Of a stretch of 64,000 nt of DNA, positions 9,356 through 18,259 are shown piece by piece (the stretch's first letter is position 1; each line of letters begins with the position of its first letter). Source of the DNA: Halorussus caseinilyticus (GTDB lineage: Archaea > Halobacteriota > Halobacteria > Halobacteriales > Haladaptataceae); the NCBI RefSeq assembly GCF_029338395.1, contig NZ_CP119809.1, positions 1,488,001 through 1,552,000 on the forward strand, in the 5' to 3' direction. The notes below the pieces were generated by a model. It was not told the DNA's origin, searched no databases, and saw only the letters and a program-made list of their open reading frames with translations. A program made the position numbers and the translations under genes.

Positions 9356-10318
9356 ATGAAGTTACGAAACGTCGTCGCTGGAGCCGCAGGTGGACTCGGA
9401 GCCGCCGCGCTCGGCAACCGACTGCTGGCGTGGAAAGCGGGCGACCTCCAACCTGCGCTGGAGGGGAGACAGCAGACCTACCGCTGGCGGGGGTTCGACG
9501 TGGCCTACACCGAGGCTGGCGACCCCGATAACCCCGACGTACTCCTCCTCCACGGGGTCCACGCCGCGGCCTCCAACAAGGAGTTCGACCAAATCTTCAA
9601 GCAACTCGCCAAGACTCACCACGTCATCGCGCCCGACCTACCCGGATTCGGACGCTCGGACCGGCCGCCGTTGACCTACTCCGCGGCGCTCTACACAGCC
9701 TTCGTCACCGACTTCGCCGAGGACCTGACCGAGGACGCGGCCTGCGTCGCAACCTCGCTGTCGGGCGCGTACGCCACGCTCGCCCAACAGCAGTCCGGCG
9801 CGTTCTCGCGGTTGCTCCTCGTCGCGCCGACCGGCGACACCGGGTCCCGGCGGACGTGGCTCCGGTCGCTGTTCCGGTCGCCCGTGGTCGGACAGGGCCT
9901 GTTCAACCTCCTGACCAGCAAGCGGTCGCTCCACGTCTTCGACAACCGGGAGGCGTACTCGACGGAAGCGTCCTACACCGAGCGAGACGTGAAGTATCAG
10001 TGGCAGACCTCCCACCAACCCGGCGCGCGCTTCGCGCCCGCCTCGTTCGTCTCGGGCTATCTCGACCCCGACGTGGACCTCGGCGAGGAGTTGGCCCGCC
10101 TCGACGTGCCCGTCACCATCGTCTGGGGTCGGGACGCGACGGTCTCGCCGCTGGAGGACGGCGAGGAGCTGGCCGAGCGAGCGGACGCGAAACTCGTCGT
10201 GTTCGACGAGGCGAAACTGCTCCCCCACGCCGAGCATCCCGGTCCCTTCCTCGACGTGCTACTGGACGAGTTGACCGAGGAAGACCGAGAGGCCGGAAGT
10301 AACGTCACGACGCAGTAG
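9356..10318 (+). CDS. Alpha/beta hydrolase
   Basis: A 320-residue alpha/beta-hydrolase-fold protein. Oxyanion-loop HG is in LLLHGVHAA, followed by DLPGFGRSDRP. The nucleophile elbow reads CVATSLSGAY, so the usual G-x-S-x-G is degenerate (A-T-S-L-S-G). An acid near VTIVWGRDATVSP and a late His in LLPHAEHPGPFLD complete a plausible triad. The first ~30 residues (MKLRNVVAGAAGGLGAAALGNRLLAW) look like a membrane-anchoring helix. The substrate cannot be predicted. The start is the ATG at 9356; an upstream TTG at 9332 is less likely. Confidence 0.8.
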   Translation: MKLRNVVAGAAGGLGAAALGNRLLAWKAGDLQPALEGRQQTYRWRGFDVAYTEAGDPDNPDVLLLHGVHAAASNKEFDQIFKQLAKTHHVIAPDLPGFGRSDRPPLTYSAALYTAFVTDFAEDLTEDAACVATSLSGAYATLAQQQSGAFSRLLLVAPTGDTGSRRTWLRSLFRSPVVGQGLFNLLTSKRSLHVFDNREAYSTEASYTERDVKYQWQTSHQPGARFAPASFVSGYLDPDVDLGEELARLDVPVTIVWGRDATVSPLEDGEELAERADAKLVVFDEAKLLPHAEHPGPFLDVLLDELTEEDREAGSNVTTQ

Positions 10319-10348
10319 GTCCGGGAGAAACGAACTGCAGGTGGGCGT

Positions 10349-10741
10349 TCAGTCCGCCCGGAAGACCAGCACGCGCTCGCCCGCGGTTTCCGTCTCGCCG
10401 ACGCCGGGCGCGACTTCAGTGCCGACTTCCACGTCGTCGGGGTCGATGTCGCGGACGATGCCCGTCACGCGCACGCCGCCGAAGTCCGCGACGGCCGTGA
10501 CGTAGGGCGCGTCGTCCTCGAACTCGGGGGAAGCGACGTTGACAGTCGTGAACGTCTCGATTTCGCCGGTTTCGGGAAGCGGAGTCTCTTCGAGGTCGGG
10601 CGCGCCGCAGTGGGGACAGACCCGCCGCGGCGGGAGCGACCCGTGTCCTTCGGGGCATTCGAGGTAGAAGCCCTCGTCCGACTCGATGGCGTCGAGGAAG
10701 TCGTCGAAGCCCTCGTCGCGGACTCGTTGTTCTTCCGTCAT
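10349..10741 (-). CDS. DUF35 zinc-ribbon/OB-fold acyl-CoA-associated protein
   Basis: A 130-residue protein with a rubredoxin-like zinc ribbon near residues 29-48 (a single Cys in LECPEGHG, then CPHCG) followed by an OB-fold domain (DUF35). In archaea this family forms complexes with thiolase-like and HMG-CoA-synthase-like enzymes and helps transfer CoA intermediates. Its start codon overlaps the thiolase stop by four bases (10738-10741), so the pair is translationally coupled. Only one Cys is seen in the first half-knuckle, which may mean a weakened zinc site. Confidence 0.85.
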   Translation of the reverse strand: MTEEQRVRDEGFDDFLDAIESDEGFYLECPEGHGSLPPRRVCPHCGAPDLEETPLPETGEIETFTTVNVASPEFEDDAPYVTAVADFGGVRVTGIVRDIDPDDVEVGTEVAPGVGETETAGERVLVFRAD

Positions 10742-11901
10742 TCTTCCACCTCCAAGACGTGAACCGTGGTGCTTGCGACCGTTCCACCCGCGTTGTGGGT
10801 GACGCCGACGTTTCCGGACACCGCGTCGCTGTTGGGGTGGTCCCCGCGAAGCAGGCGAGTCATCTCCACGACCTGACTCGTTCCGGTCGCGCCGACCGGG
10901 TGGCCCTTGGCCTTGAGTCCGCCCGAGAGGTTGACCGGCCGGTCGCCCTCGCGGGTGGTCTCGCCGCGGGCCGCCGCGCCGATGCCTTCGCCGGGCGCGT
11001 AGAAGTCCAGCGCTTCGAGCGCCAGTACTTCCGCGATGGTGAAACAGTCGTGGACCTCGGCGACCGACACGTCCTGCGGGCCGATTCCGGCGTCGTCGTA
11101 AGCTTCCTCGGCGGCGCGCTCGGCGGCGGGGGTGCGCGCGAGGAACTGGCGGTCTTGGAGCGCCATCTTGTCGCCGCCCTGTCCGGTGCCGGTGACCGAG
11201 ACGGGCGCGTCGATGTCGTTCTCCTCGGCGTACTCGTCGCTGACGAGGACCGCGGCGCTCGCCCCGTCGGTGATGGGACAGGCGTCGTAGAGACCGAGGG
11301 GGTCGGCAATCATCGGCGCGTCGAGGGCGTCCTCGACCGAGATTGCCTTCTGGAACTGCGCGAACTCGTTTTCGAGGGCGTTGTCGTGGTTCTTGACCGC
11401 GATTGCCGCGAGGTCCTCCTTGCTCCCGCCGTACCGGTCGAAGTAGGCCCGCGCCATCAGCGCGTAGGCCGCCGGGAAGGTCATGCCCGCCCGGACCTCG
11501 TAGAGGTCGTCGGCGGCGATTGCGAGGGCTTCGGTCGTCCCCGCGGTGCCGAGGTTATTCATGCGCTCGGCTCCGCCGACCAACACCACGTCGGCCTCGC
11601 CGTTTCGCACGTCCTTGACGGCCTCGCGGACGGCCACGCCCGAGGAGGCGCACGCGCTCTCGTAGCGCGTGGCGGGCGCGTCGAGACCGGCGGCCTCGGC
11701 CATCAGCGGCCCTTGGTGGCCCTGATGCTCGGCGAGTTCGCCCATGAAGTTGCCGTAGTTCAACTGCGCTACGTCCGCGCGGTCCACGCCCGCGTCGGTG
11801 AACGCGCGCTGGCACGCCTCCGCGAAGAGGTCCCGGCCCGTCCGCTCGGGATGCTTGCCGAAGTGGGTGAGACCGACCCCTGCGACTCGTACGCCTGTCA
11901 T
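10738..11901 (-). CDS. Thiolase family acyl-CoA C-acyltransferase (SCP2-type)
   Basis: A 387-residue thiolase-fold enzyme starting MTGVRVAGVGLTHFGKHPERTGRD. The acylated cysteine lies in YESACASSGVAV, the His region is EVHDCFTIAEVLALEAL, and the C-terminal segment GGLKAKGHPVGATG is classical. It probably condenses or cleaves acyl-CoAs together with the DUF35 partner encoded directly after it. A longer frame runs upstream to 12186, but those 95 codons are low-complexity; the ATG at 11901 starts the family pattern. Substrate unknown. Confidence 0.88.
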   Translation of the reverse strand: MTGVRVAGVGLTHFGKHPERTGRDLFAEACQRAFTDAGVDRADVAQLNYGNFMGELAEHQGHQGPLMAEAAGLDAPATRYESACASSGVAVREAVKDVRNGEADVVLVGGAERMNNLGTAGTTEALAIAADDLYEVRAGMTFPAAYALMARAYFDRYGGSKEDLAAIAVKNHDNALENEFAQFQKAISVEDALDAPMIADPLGLYDACPITDGASAAVLVSDEYAEENDIDAPVSVTGTGQGGDKMALQDRQFLARTPAAERAAEEAYDDAGIGPQDVSVAEVHDCFTIAEVLALEALDFYAPGEGIGAAARGETTREGDRPVNLSGGLKAKGHPVGATGTSQVVEMTRLLRGDHPNSDAVSGNVGVTHNAGGTVASTTVHVLEVEE

Positions 11902-12079
11902 GCATCTATCTTCGTGATGGACTGTTAAGAAAGGCATCGGTCTCGCGCTCGCCGGAGGGTCCGAAAGAAACCCGAGGGATGCCGCTGGTCGGGAGTTCGG
12001 ACGCCGCTGGTCGGGGTTCGCTCGTCGGGTGATTCGGGGGTCTTCGTTTCGTCTCTGCTTTTTGTTTTTTGTTGTCACC

Positions 12080-12254
12080 TCCGGCGCGTGCGCGCGCGAC
12101 CGCGTGAGCGTGTCGCGCCCGACCGCGCGAGGAATGAGTAGCGCAGGGAAGGAACGACCGGAGGGAGTGACGACCGAGCAACGCAATCGGTTGGGGAGGA
12201 CGTGGCCCGCGGTCGCGGTGCTGTGCGGTTTGATAGGTTCAAGCCTGAAGCTAG
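12080..12254 (-). repeat. Dispersed repeat R1, copy C (inverted)
   Basis: On the minus strand the element starts with GCTAGCTTCAGGCTTGAACC (12235-12254), passes a GACCGC-rich part, then CCTCCCCAACC, and ends in a GC-rich segment with CTCGCGCGGTCGGGCGCGACACG near 12080. It fills much of the 610-base gene-free interval 11902-12512. The remainder is an AT-rich stretch (about 12350-12420) with a TATAGAAATCTATA palindrome and oligo-T runs near 12060-12072. Confidence 0.85.
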
Positions 12255-12512
12255 CTCTCTTGAAACCGAGGAGTTCGCGGTGCCGTGCGGTCGCCGCCCC
12301 GTCGTTCGTGCCCGCCGCCCGCGCGGACGGAAGCCATCGCAGACGACGCGGTATAGAAATCTATACAATCTCGAAACATATCTATAGTTATTCTAAAGAA
12401 AGAAAAAGAAGTAGCTACCAAATAGCGAGTATTCTCTCGCGAAACGCCCGCCCGACACACCTTAGAATCCCGATGAGTCAGTTTTTCATTGCGGGAGCCA
12501 GAACCCACGGGC

Positions 12513-12842
12513 ATGGGCGTGAGGCCACCACCGTCGAACTCGGACGGAGGACCCGACGTTATCGAGTTCGGTATCGCCGAAGTCGCCGCTGAACTCGACG
12601 GCGGGAACCTCTCGTTCCCGGCGACCGGCGCGGAAGTCGTTGAGTCGCTGTCGAACCCTCGCATCAAGTACGACGCAGACGGCCACACCGTACCGCTCTC
12701 GGAGGCCGTCTCGGAGGTCGAACGCGAGCGGTTCGAAGACAAACAGGAGTTTCTGAACGCGCTCCATCCGGTCTTCGAGCGGTATCGCAACTCGCGGACA
12801 CCCGGTGTCATCGAACGGGTCCGGTCCGCGCTCCCGCTCTGA
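12513..12842 (+). CDS. DUF5789-like small acidic protein
   Basis: A 109-residue protein. The region VIEFGIAEVAAELDGGNLSFPATGAEVVESLSNPRIKYDADGHTVPLSEAVSEV has the spacing of the haloarchaeal DUF5789 family, a small domain of unknown function. No membrane segment or signal peptide. An upstream TTG would add eight residues; the ATG at 12513 is preferred. It stands alone between two R1 copies; a T5 tract lies eight bases after the stop. Function unknown. Confidence 0.7.
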   Translation: MGVRPPPSNSDGGPDVIEFGIAEVAAELDGGNLSFPATGAEVVESLSNPRIKYDADGHTVPLSEAVSEVERERFEDKQEFLNALHPVFERYRNSRTPGVIERVRSALPL

Positions 12843-12849
12843 ACTCGGG

Positions 12850-12854
12850 TTTTT
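12850..12854 (+). terminator. U-tract terminator after DUF5789-like gene
   Basis: A T5 run following GGG lies eight bases downstream of the stop codon, the typical archaeal oligo-U stop signal. No stable hairpin is needed or seen. Confidence 0.4.
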
Positions 12855-12930
12855 CTGCGCTTCGCTTTCGGTTGGGTTTCGTTCGGGGCTGTCGAGGGGT
12901 TTGGGCGGATGCATCGGGACGACGATGAGG

Positions 12931-13013
12931 GGTGACGGAGAAGGACGAGAGGACGGTGAAGGGTGACGGAGAAGGACGAGAGGACGGTGAAGGGTGACGG
13001 AGAAGGACGAGAA
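12931..13013. repeat. 31-bp tandem repeat, nearly three units
   Basis: Units of 31 bases beginning GGTGACGGAGAAGGACGAGA occur at 12931-12961 and 12962-12992. A third, cut at 21 bases and diverging into AGAG, runs to 13013. They are identical or nearly so, pointing to recent slippage or duplication. They lie immediately before R1 copy D, in the 407-base gene-free interval 12843-13249. Confidence 0.88.
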
Positions 13014-13018
13014 GAGAA

Positions 13019-13177
13019 ACTAGCGTCAGGCTTGAACCAATCAGACCGCGACCGCACGGCACCGCCACCGCAGGCCACACGCCTCCCCAACCGACTGCGG
13101 TCCTCGGCCGATGGCCTGCGGTCCTCATCCCTCGCGCGGAGATGGCGGACCACGAGGGTCCGCCAGCGCGCGCCGGG
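13019..13177 (+). repeat. Dispersed repeat R1, copy D
   Basis: The core is slightly changed (ACTAGCGTCAGGCTTGAACC) and is followed by AATCAGACCGCGACCGC, CCTCCCCAACC and the GC-rich tail with CTCGCGCG, GGCGGACCACGAGG and CGCCAGCGCGCGCCGGG. It lies just downstream of the convergent acyl-CoA ligase gene. Confidence 0.85.
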
Positions 13178-13249
13178 TAGTCGGTCGAATCCCTCGAAAT
13201 CGCCGGTTCGAATTCGGTCTCCCGTTCGACTACGGCCTTCGGTCCGACT

Positions 13250-14935
13250 TCACTCCCGTTCGACTTCGGCCTCCTGTTCGGCGTCGTCCTGCAACTCCGT
13301 CCGGCGAATCTTCCCCGTCACCGTCTTCGGGAGTTCCTCGACGAACTCGATTTCGCGGGGGTACTCGTGGGCCGAGAGTTCCTCGCGGACGTGGGTCTTG
13401 ATGTCCTCCGCGAGGTCCTCGCTGGTCTCGGCGGATTCGCTGGTGACGACGTAGGCTTTCACGATGTTGCCGCGCTCGCGGTCGGGTTTGGGCACCACCG
13501 CGGCCTCGGCGACGGCGGGGTGTTCGCCCAGTGAGCTTTCGACTTCGAAGGGACCGATGCGGTACCCCGACGAGAGAATCACGTCGTCTGCCCGGCCCTC
13601 GAACCAGAAGTAGCCGTCCTCGTCTTTCCGGGCGAGGTCCCCCGAGAGGTACCACTCGCCGTCGGGTCCGTCCACGAAGCAGTCGGCGGTCTTGTCCGGT
13701 TTCTCCCAGTACTCCGCGAAGAAGCAGGGGTAGTCGCCGCGCTCGGCGATTTCGCCCGTCTCGCCCGGCGGCATGGGTTCGCCCGTCTCGGGGTCCACCA
13801 CGTCGGCTTCGATTCCCGGAAGCGGTTTGCCCATGCTTCCGGGCTTCAACTCCATCGTCGGGTAGTTGTTGATAATCATGTTGCCCGTCTCGGTCTGGCC
13901 GTAGGTGTCGTGGATGGTGACGCCCAGCGTCTCCTCGCCCCAGTCCACGACGCCCGCCGAGAGGGGTTCGCCGATGGAGAGGGCGTGGCGCAGGTCCAAA
14001 TCGACGCCCTCCAGTACGTGTTCTTTCTCCCGGAGCATCCGGTAGGCGGTGGGGACGCTGAACAGCACCGAAATCGGGTACTCGTCCAGCAACTCGGCCC
14101 ACGTCTCGGGGTCGAACTCGCCTTCGTAGGTGAAGAGACTCGCGCCCCAGAACCACGCCCCGAGCGTGTTGATGGGACCGGTCAGCCACCCCAAGTCGGC
14201 GGTGGACCAGTAGAGGTCGCCCGGTTGGAGGTCCACCGCGTACTTCTGGGTGGCCGCGACACCGGCGACCCACCGGTGTTTGTGGAGGACGCCCTTCGCC
14301 AGTCCGGTCGTTCCGCTGGTGTAGTAGAGAAGCGCGTCGTCCTCGCCGCCGGTCTCGGCCGCCTCGTACTCCCTGCTCGCGCCGTCGAGCGCGTCGGCGA
14401 AGGTCAGGTCGCCCTCTTCGACACCCTCGCCGCGGTCCACCGTGACGACGTGTTCGACCGAGGGTGCGTCTTCGAGCGCGTCTGCCACTGTGCCCCGGTT
14501 GTCGCTGGTCGTGACGACCACCGAGGCGTCGCAGTCGTCGAGTCGATACGAGATGCCGTCGGGTCCGAACCGCTCGTTGACGCCGCCGAAGGCGGCACCG
14601 CGCTTGAGCGTCCCGACCAACGCCATGTAGTGTTCCGGAATCCGGGGCATGTAGGAGAACACCCGGTCGCCTTCCTCGACGCCCAACTCCTCGAGGACGT
14701 TGGCGAACTGGCCCGAGCGGTCGGCGAGTTCCCGGAAGGTCGTCTCGGTGAGGTCGCCGTCGGTGCCGACCTGTCGGAGGGCGACGTTCTCCCCGTCGTC
14801 GGCGTGTCGGTCACACACCTCGTGGCCGACGTTCAACTCGTCGGGGGCGTCCCAGTCGGCTTCCGCGTAGATGTCGTCCCACGAGAACGATTCGCGCACG
14901 TCGTCGTAGTCGGGAAGGTTGTGGCTTTCTGCCAT
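13250..14935 (-). CDS. AMP-forming acyl-CoA synthetase
   Basis: A 561-residue adenylate-forming ligase. Motif A3 reads YYTSGTTGLAKGVLHKHRW, A5 is DTYGQTETG, A8 is YLSGDLARKDEDGYFWFEGRADDVILSSGYRIGPFEVE, and the catalytic lysine region A10 is PKTVTGKIRRTEL. It activates a carboxylic acid to an acyl-CoA. The pattern is close to the medium-chain/acetate-type acyl-CoA synthetases; the substrate is not decided by sequence. An upstream ATG/GTG extension of 19 codons is ignored because MAESHNLPDY starts the family pattern. Confidence 0.9.
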   Translation of the reverse strand: MAESHNLPDYDDVRESFSWDDIYAEADWDAPDELNVGHEVCDRHADDGENVALRQVGTDGDLTETTFRELADRSGQFANVLEELGVEEGDRVFSYMPRIPEHYMALVGTLKRGAAFGGVNERFGPDGISYRLDDCDASVVVTTSDNRGTVADALEDAPSVEHVVTVDRGEGVEEGDLTFADALDGASREYEAAETGGEDDALLYYTSGTTGLAKGVLHKHRWVAGVAATQKYAVDLQPGDLYWSTADLGWLTGPINTLGAWFWGASLFTYEGEFDPETWAELLDEYPISVLFSVPTAYRMLREKEHVLEGVDLDLRHALSIGEPLSAGVVDWGEETLGVTIHDTYGQTETGNMIINNYPTMELKPGSMGKPLPGIEADVVDPETGEPMPPGETGEIAERGDYPCFFAEYWEKPDKTADCFVDGPDGEWYLSGDLARKDEDGYFWFEGRADDVILSSGYRIGPFEVESSLGEHPAVAEAAVVPKPDRERGNIVKAYVVTSESAETSEDLAEDIKTHVREELSAHEYPREIEFVEELPKTVTGKIRRTELQDDAEQEAEVERE

Positions 14936-15037
14936 ACGGCCGTCCCTACTCCGGTGGGAAGAATAACTGTACCGTCGATTTTCATCGCGCAAAAATGTCC
15001 CGCGACGAGTCGAACGCCGGGCAGGGCGGCGTGGCGG

Positions 15038-15940
15038 TCAGTCCAGACGCCGCATCTGCTCGCGGTGGAGCGTCACGATGAGGTCCGAGAGGACGCCGAA
15101 CATCAGCAGTTGGACGCCGAACAGGATAGCGAACGCCGCGACGACCGCCAGCACCTCGTGGGAGATTCGCTGTGTCACCCACTCGACGCCGACGTACGCG
15201 CCGATGACGACGCCGACGAGCGAACTCGCCACGCCGACGCTCCCGAAGTAGAACAGCGGGTTGCTCGTCTTCGCCAGTTGGTAGAGGGTGACGAGGATGA
15301 CGCCGCCGTCCCGAATCGGGTGGAGGTTGGTGTCCGACCCGTCGGGTCGGGCCTCGTACCGAATCGGGACCACCGTGGTCGCCACGCCGTGTTTGACGCA
15401 CTCGACGGCCATCTCCGTCTCGACGCCGAACCCGTCGGCGTCGAGGAGGAAGTTCTCGACGGACTCGCGGGTGAACGCCCGATAGCCGCTCAGGATGTCC
15501 TCGAAGTTCTTGCCGTGGATGTGGCGGAACACCCAGTTGAACATCCCGTTGCCGAACTGGTTCAGTCCGCTCATCGCGCCCTCCTCCATGTCGGCGAACC
15601 GGTCGCCGATGACGTGTTCGTAGTCGCCGTCTACGATGGGTTCGAGCATGTCGTCGGCGTCCTCCGGGCGGTAGGTACCGTCGCCGTCGAGCATCAGGAC
15701 GTACTCGGCGTCGATGTGTTCTATCGCCTCCCGAATCGCCTGCCCCTTGCCGTTCCCGGACTGTTGTATCACTCGCGCCCCGTGGTCGCGGGCCACGTCG
15801 GGCGTCCCGTCCGTCGAGTTCCCGTCGATGACGAGGACGTTCTCGAACCCGCGACTCGTGAACCCGTCGATGACCTCGCCGATGGTCTCGCCCTCGTTCA
15901 ACGTCGGGATGAGTACGCACACGTCCTCGCGGTCGGCCAT
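15038..15940 (-). CDS. aglJ: AglJ-type dolichyl-phosphate hexosyltransferase
   Basis: A 300-residue family 2 glycosyltransferase starting MADREDVCVLIPTLNEGETIGEVIDGF. The nucleotide-sugar aspartates are in MLDGDGTYRPED. The two C-terminal membrane helices (about residues 228-250 and 262-290) and the overall pattern match AglJ, which adds the first sugar to dolichol phosphate on the cytosolic face in haloarchaeal N-glycosylation. It is divergent from the archaellin and the rest of the glycosylation genes. An open frame 39 codons upstream lacks family resemblance; ATG at 15940 chosen. Confidence 0.88.
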   Translation of the reverse strand: MADREDVCVLIPTLNEGETIGEVIDGFTSRGFENVLVIDGNSTDGTPDVARDHGARVIQQSGNGKGQAIREAIEHIDAEYVLMLDGDGTYRPEDADDMLEPIVDGDYEHVIGDRFADMEEGAMSGLNQFGNGMFNWVFRHIHGKNFEDILSGYRAFTRESVENFLLDADGFGVETEMAVECVKHGVATTVVPIRYEARPDGSDTNLHPIRDGGVILVTLYQLAKTSNPLFYFGSVGVASSLVGVVIGAYVGVEWVTQRISHEVLAVVAAFAILFGVQLLMFGVLSDLIVTLHREQMRRLD

Positions 15941-16288
15941 TGAGAGTGACTGGTCACCACGAGCGCAAAAGGCTTTCCAACCGTTCGTTGCACAACCATT
16001 CGGTGCGTGGTCGTCGTTCACGTACCGCAGTCGGGAGGCCGGTGGTCGGCCCTCCATTCGACACCTCCGCGTGCGTTCGTCGCGGACGGGCGCGCAGGGG
16101 CGAGATGCGCGAGTCGCCCCGAACTGCGGACCGAATCCGGAAAGTGGCCCCTAGCCGACACCAACTTAAACTATTCGAATCCCGTCAACTAGCGTGTCCG
16201 GGACCGAGAGGCCGTCTCCGTACGACTTCCTGCGGTCGGCGAGCTACCGATTCCCGTTCCGATTATCACGCCTGAAAACGGACGAACG
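15941..16288. other. Divergent intergenic region, no gene seen
   Basis: The interval between aglJ (minus) and the archaellin gene (plus) has open frames but none with a family pattern or a start signal. It holds the promoters of the two divergent genes. An AT-rich element CCAACTTAAACTATTCGAAT lies at about 16162-16181. Confidence 0.5.
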
Positions 16289-16298
16289 TTATATATAT
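16289..16298 (+). promoter_or_regulatory. Archaellin promoter TATA box
   Basis: GTTATATATATCG is a strong archaeal TATA box 55-60 bases before the archaellin ATG, implying a short 5' leader of about 30 bases rather than a leaderless mRNA. Confidence 0.6.
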
Positions 16299-16352
16299 CG
16301 TTAGTGGTACTTCTCCGTTGGGAAAGTTCCCGACTACAATACGGTCCGAATA

Positions 16353-16961
16353 ATGATACGAAATGGTCTCTCAGCAGTAAAAGATAGAATCGAGGGCGCG
16401 GTCAACGACCGCGGTCAGGTGGGTATCGGTACGCTCATCGTGTTCATCGCGATGGTGCTGGTCGCCGCGATTGCGGCAGGCGTTCTCATCAACACGGCTG
16501 GCTTCCTCCAGACCAAGTCCGAACAGACCGGTCAGGAGTCCAGCGCGCAGGTCTCGAACCGCGTGCAGGTCGTGAGTGCGTTCGGTAACGTCGCAAACGA
16601 GCGAGTCAAAGATATTAGCCTGACGGTCATGCGCGGGTCCGGTTCCGACGACATCAACCTCTCGGCCGCCACTATCGAGTGGATTGGTCCGGACAAAGCC
16701 AAGACGCTCACCTACAAGGAAAGCGGTACTGGCGCGTCGAACTTCACGGTCAACACCATCAAGGACCCCGACAAGTCCGCACCCGTCCTCAACACGCAGG
16801 ACGACCGCCTCGAAGTCAACATGAGCGCAGAGGAGATTTCGAACGCCCTCAGCGAGGGCGAAGAAGTCAAGCTCAAGCTCACCACGCAGTACGGCGCAGT
16901 GACGCTCTATCGCGCCAACGTGCCCCAGTCGCTCTCCCAAGAGAGCGCGGTCACGGTCTAA
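16353..16961 (+). CDS. Archaellin (archaeal flagellin)
   Basis: A 202-residue class III signal-peptide protein. The prearchaellin peptidase site is [21 protein letters not shown] (cleavage near residue 22) and the following helix [18 protein letters not shown] is the archaellin signature that forms the filament core. Three N-x-S/T sequons (NLS, NFT, NMS) are seen in the outer domain, fitting glycosylation by the adjacent agl genes. It is a single gene here with no arl motor genes in the window. A type IV pilin is a less likely alternative because the helix matches archaellins almost exactly. A T5 tract lies downstream. Confidence 0.92.
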   Translation: MIRNGLSAVKDRIEGAVNDRGQVGIGTLIVFIAMVLVAAIAAGVLINTAGFLQTKSEQTGQESSAQVSNRVQVVSAFGNVANERVKDISLTVMRGSGSDDINLSAATIEWIGPDKAKTLTYKESGTGASNFTVNTIKDPDKSAPVLNTQDDRLEVNMSAEEISNALSEGEEVKLKLTTQYGAVTLYRANVPQSLSQESAVTV

Positions 16962-17004
16962 AACGCGGCAGACCTTCCTCTCATTCCGTCCTGTCCGCGT
17001 TTCA

Positions 17005-17009
17005 TTTTT
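17005..17009 (+). terminator. U-tract terminator after archaellin
   Basis: A T5 run lies about 43 bases after the archaellin stop codon in GTTTCATTTTTCGTC, a typical oligo-U termination signal before the next gene at 17071. Confidence 0.4.
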
Positions 17010-17070
17010 CGTCACGCCGTCACGACGAGCGACCAACAGTGTGTTATAGCCCGATTCCATACCCGGTCGT

Positions 17071-18213
17071 ATGAACCCTCTCGTCGCCGTTGCTGGCGCA
17101 CTCGTCGCTGTCACGGCTCTGCCGTACCTCGCGTACCTCGCCCTCTACGCGGCGGTCGGACCGAGCGGTTCGCCCGCCGACAAGCGCGAGTCAGAACCGA
17201 CGGTCAGCATCGTCCTCCCGACGTACAACGAGTCGGGTATCATCGAGAAGAAACTCGACGACGTGGTGTCGCTGGACTACCCGATGGAGAAAGTCGAGTT
17301 GGTCGTCGTGGACTCCAGCGACGACGAGACGCCCGACCGAATCGAGGAGTACTTCGCCGACCGGGAGCATCCCGACCTGAACCTCATCCGCGAACAGGAG
17401 CGTCGTGGTCTCGCGCCCGCGCTCAACGACGCCTACGCCGCCGCGGGGAACGAGATGGTCGTCAAGACCGACTGCGACTCGTACGTCGCCGACGATGCGC
17501 TTCGGGAGGCGGCCGCGAACCTCGCGGACCCCGACGTGGCCGCGGTCACGGGCCAGAACGCGGAAGTCCTCGGCGGGAGCGAAGTCGAGGCCGGGTATCG
17601 GGGCGTGCAGGCCCACATCCAGACGCTCGAATCGCACCTCGACTCGACGCTCATCTTCCACGGTCCCTTCTCGGCGTTCGAGAACGACGCCATCGTCCCC
17701 ATCGACCCCAACTCGCTGGCCGACGACACCGAACTCGCCCTGAAGATTCGTCGCGGCGGCGACCGGGTGCTGTTCGACCCCGCGGTCCGGTACAAGGAAG
17801 CGTCCCACTCTGACTTCGGCAAGCGCCGCCTCCAGAAGGACCGCAGAGGGATGGGCCTGATTCGCCTGCTCGCTCAACACCGGGACGCCCTCGGCAAGTA
17901 CGGCAACTACGGGAAACTCGTCCTGCCGTTCAACTGGTGGTTCATGGTCGTCTCGCCGTGGCTGGTCGCCATCGACGTGTTGGCGCTCACGGCCGCCGGA
18001 GTCTCCGTGGCGGGAGTCGCGGGTCTCGCGGTTCCGGCCGCGCTCGGCGTCTTCGTCTGGTTGGGCCAGAAGGACCTGCTCGGTCCGCTCCAAGCCGTCT
18101 ACGCCGTCTTCGACTCGCAGGTGTCGCTGTTGCACGCCGCGGTCGAACTGCTCCGCGGGAAGGGCGACGGGACGTGGGAAGTGGACGAGGAGTTGCGCGA
18201 GGCCTTCGAATGA
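17071..18213 (+). CDS. Membrane glycosyltransferase family 2
   Basis: A 380-residue GT-A glycosyltransferase. One N-terminal helix (residues ~2-28) precedes the catalytic domain starting TVSIVLPTYNESGIIEKKL. The aspartates are in VVVDSSDDETPD and VVKTDCDSYVADD, and an acceptor motif (DDTELALKIRRGGDRVLFDP) with QKDRRGMG (a QxxRR-type motif) follows. Two or more helices are at the C-terminus (~290-350). It probably adds a sugar to the lipid-linked N-glycan. It starts the plus-strand glycosylation run that reaches aglB. Confidence 0.88.
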   Translation: MNPLVAVAGALVAVTALPYLAYLALYAAVGPSGSPADKRESEPTVSIVLPTYNESGIIEKKLDDVVSLDYPMEKVELVVVDSSDDETPDRIEEYFADREHPDLNLIREQERRGLAPALNDAYAAAGNEMVVKTDCDSYVADDALREAAANLADPDVAAVTGQNAEVLGGSEVEAGYRGVQAHIQTLESHLDSTLIFHGPFSAFENDAIVPIDPNSLADDTELALKIRRGGDRVLFDPAVRYKEASHSDFGKRRLQKDRRGMGLIRLLAQHRDALGKYGNYGKLVLPFNWWFMVVSPWLVAIDVLALTAAGVSVAGVAGLAVPAALGVFVWLGQKDLLGPLQAVYAVFDSQVSLLHAAVELLRGKGDGTWEVDEELREAFE

Positions 18214-18259
18214 GCAAACTTAAACCTCCGTCAGGAAAATCCCGAACCGATAGAATAGC

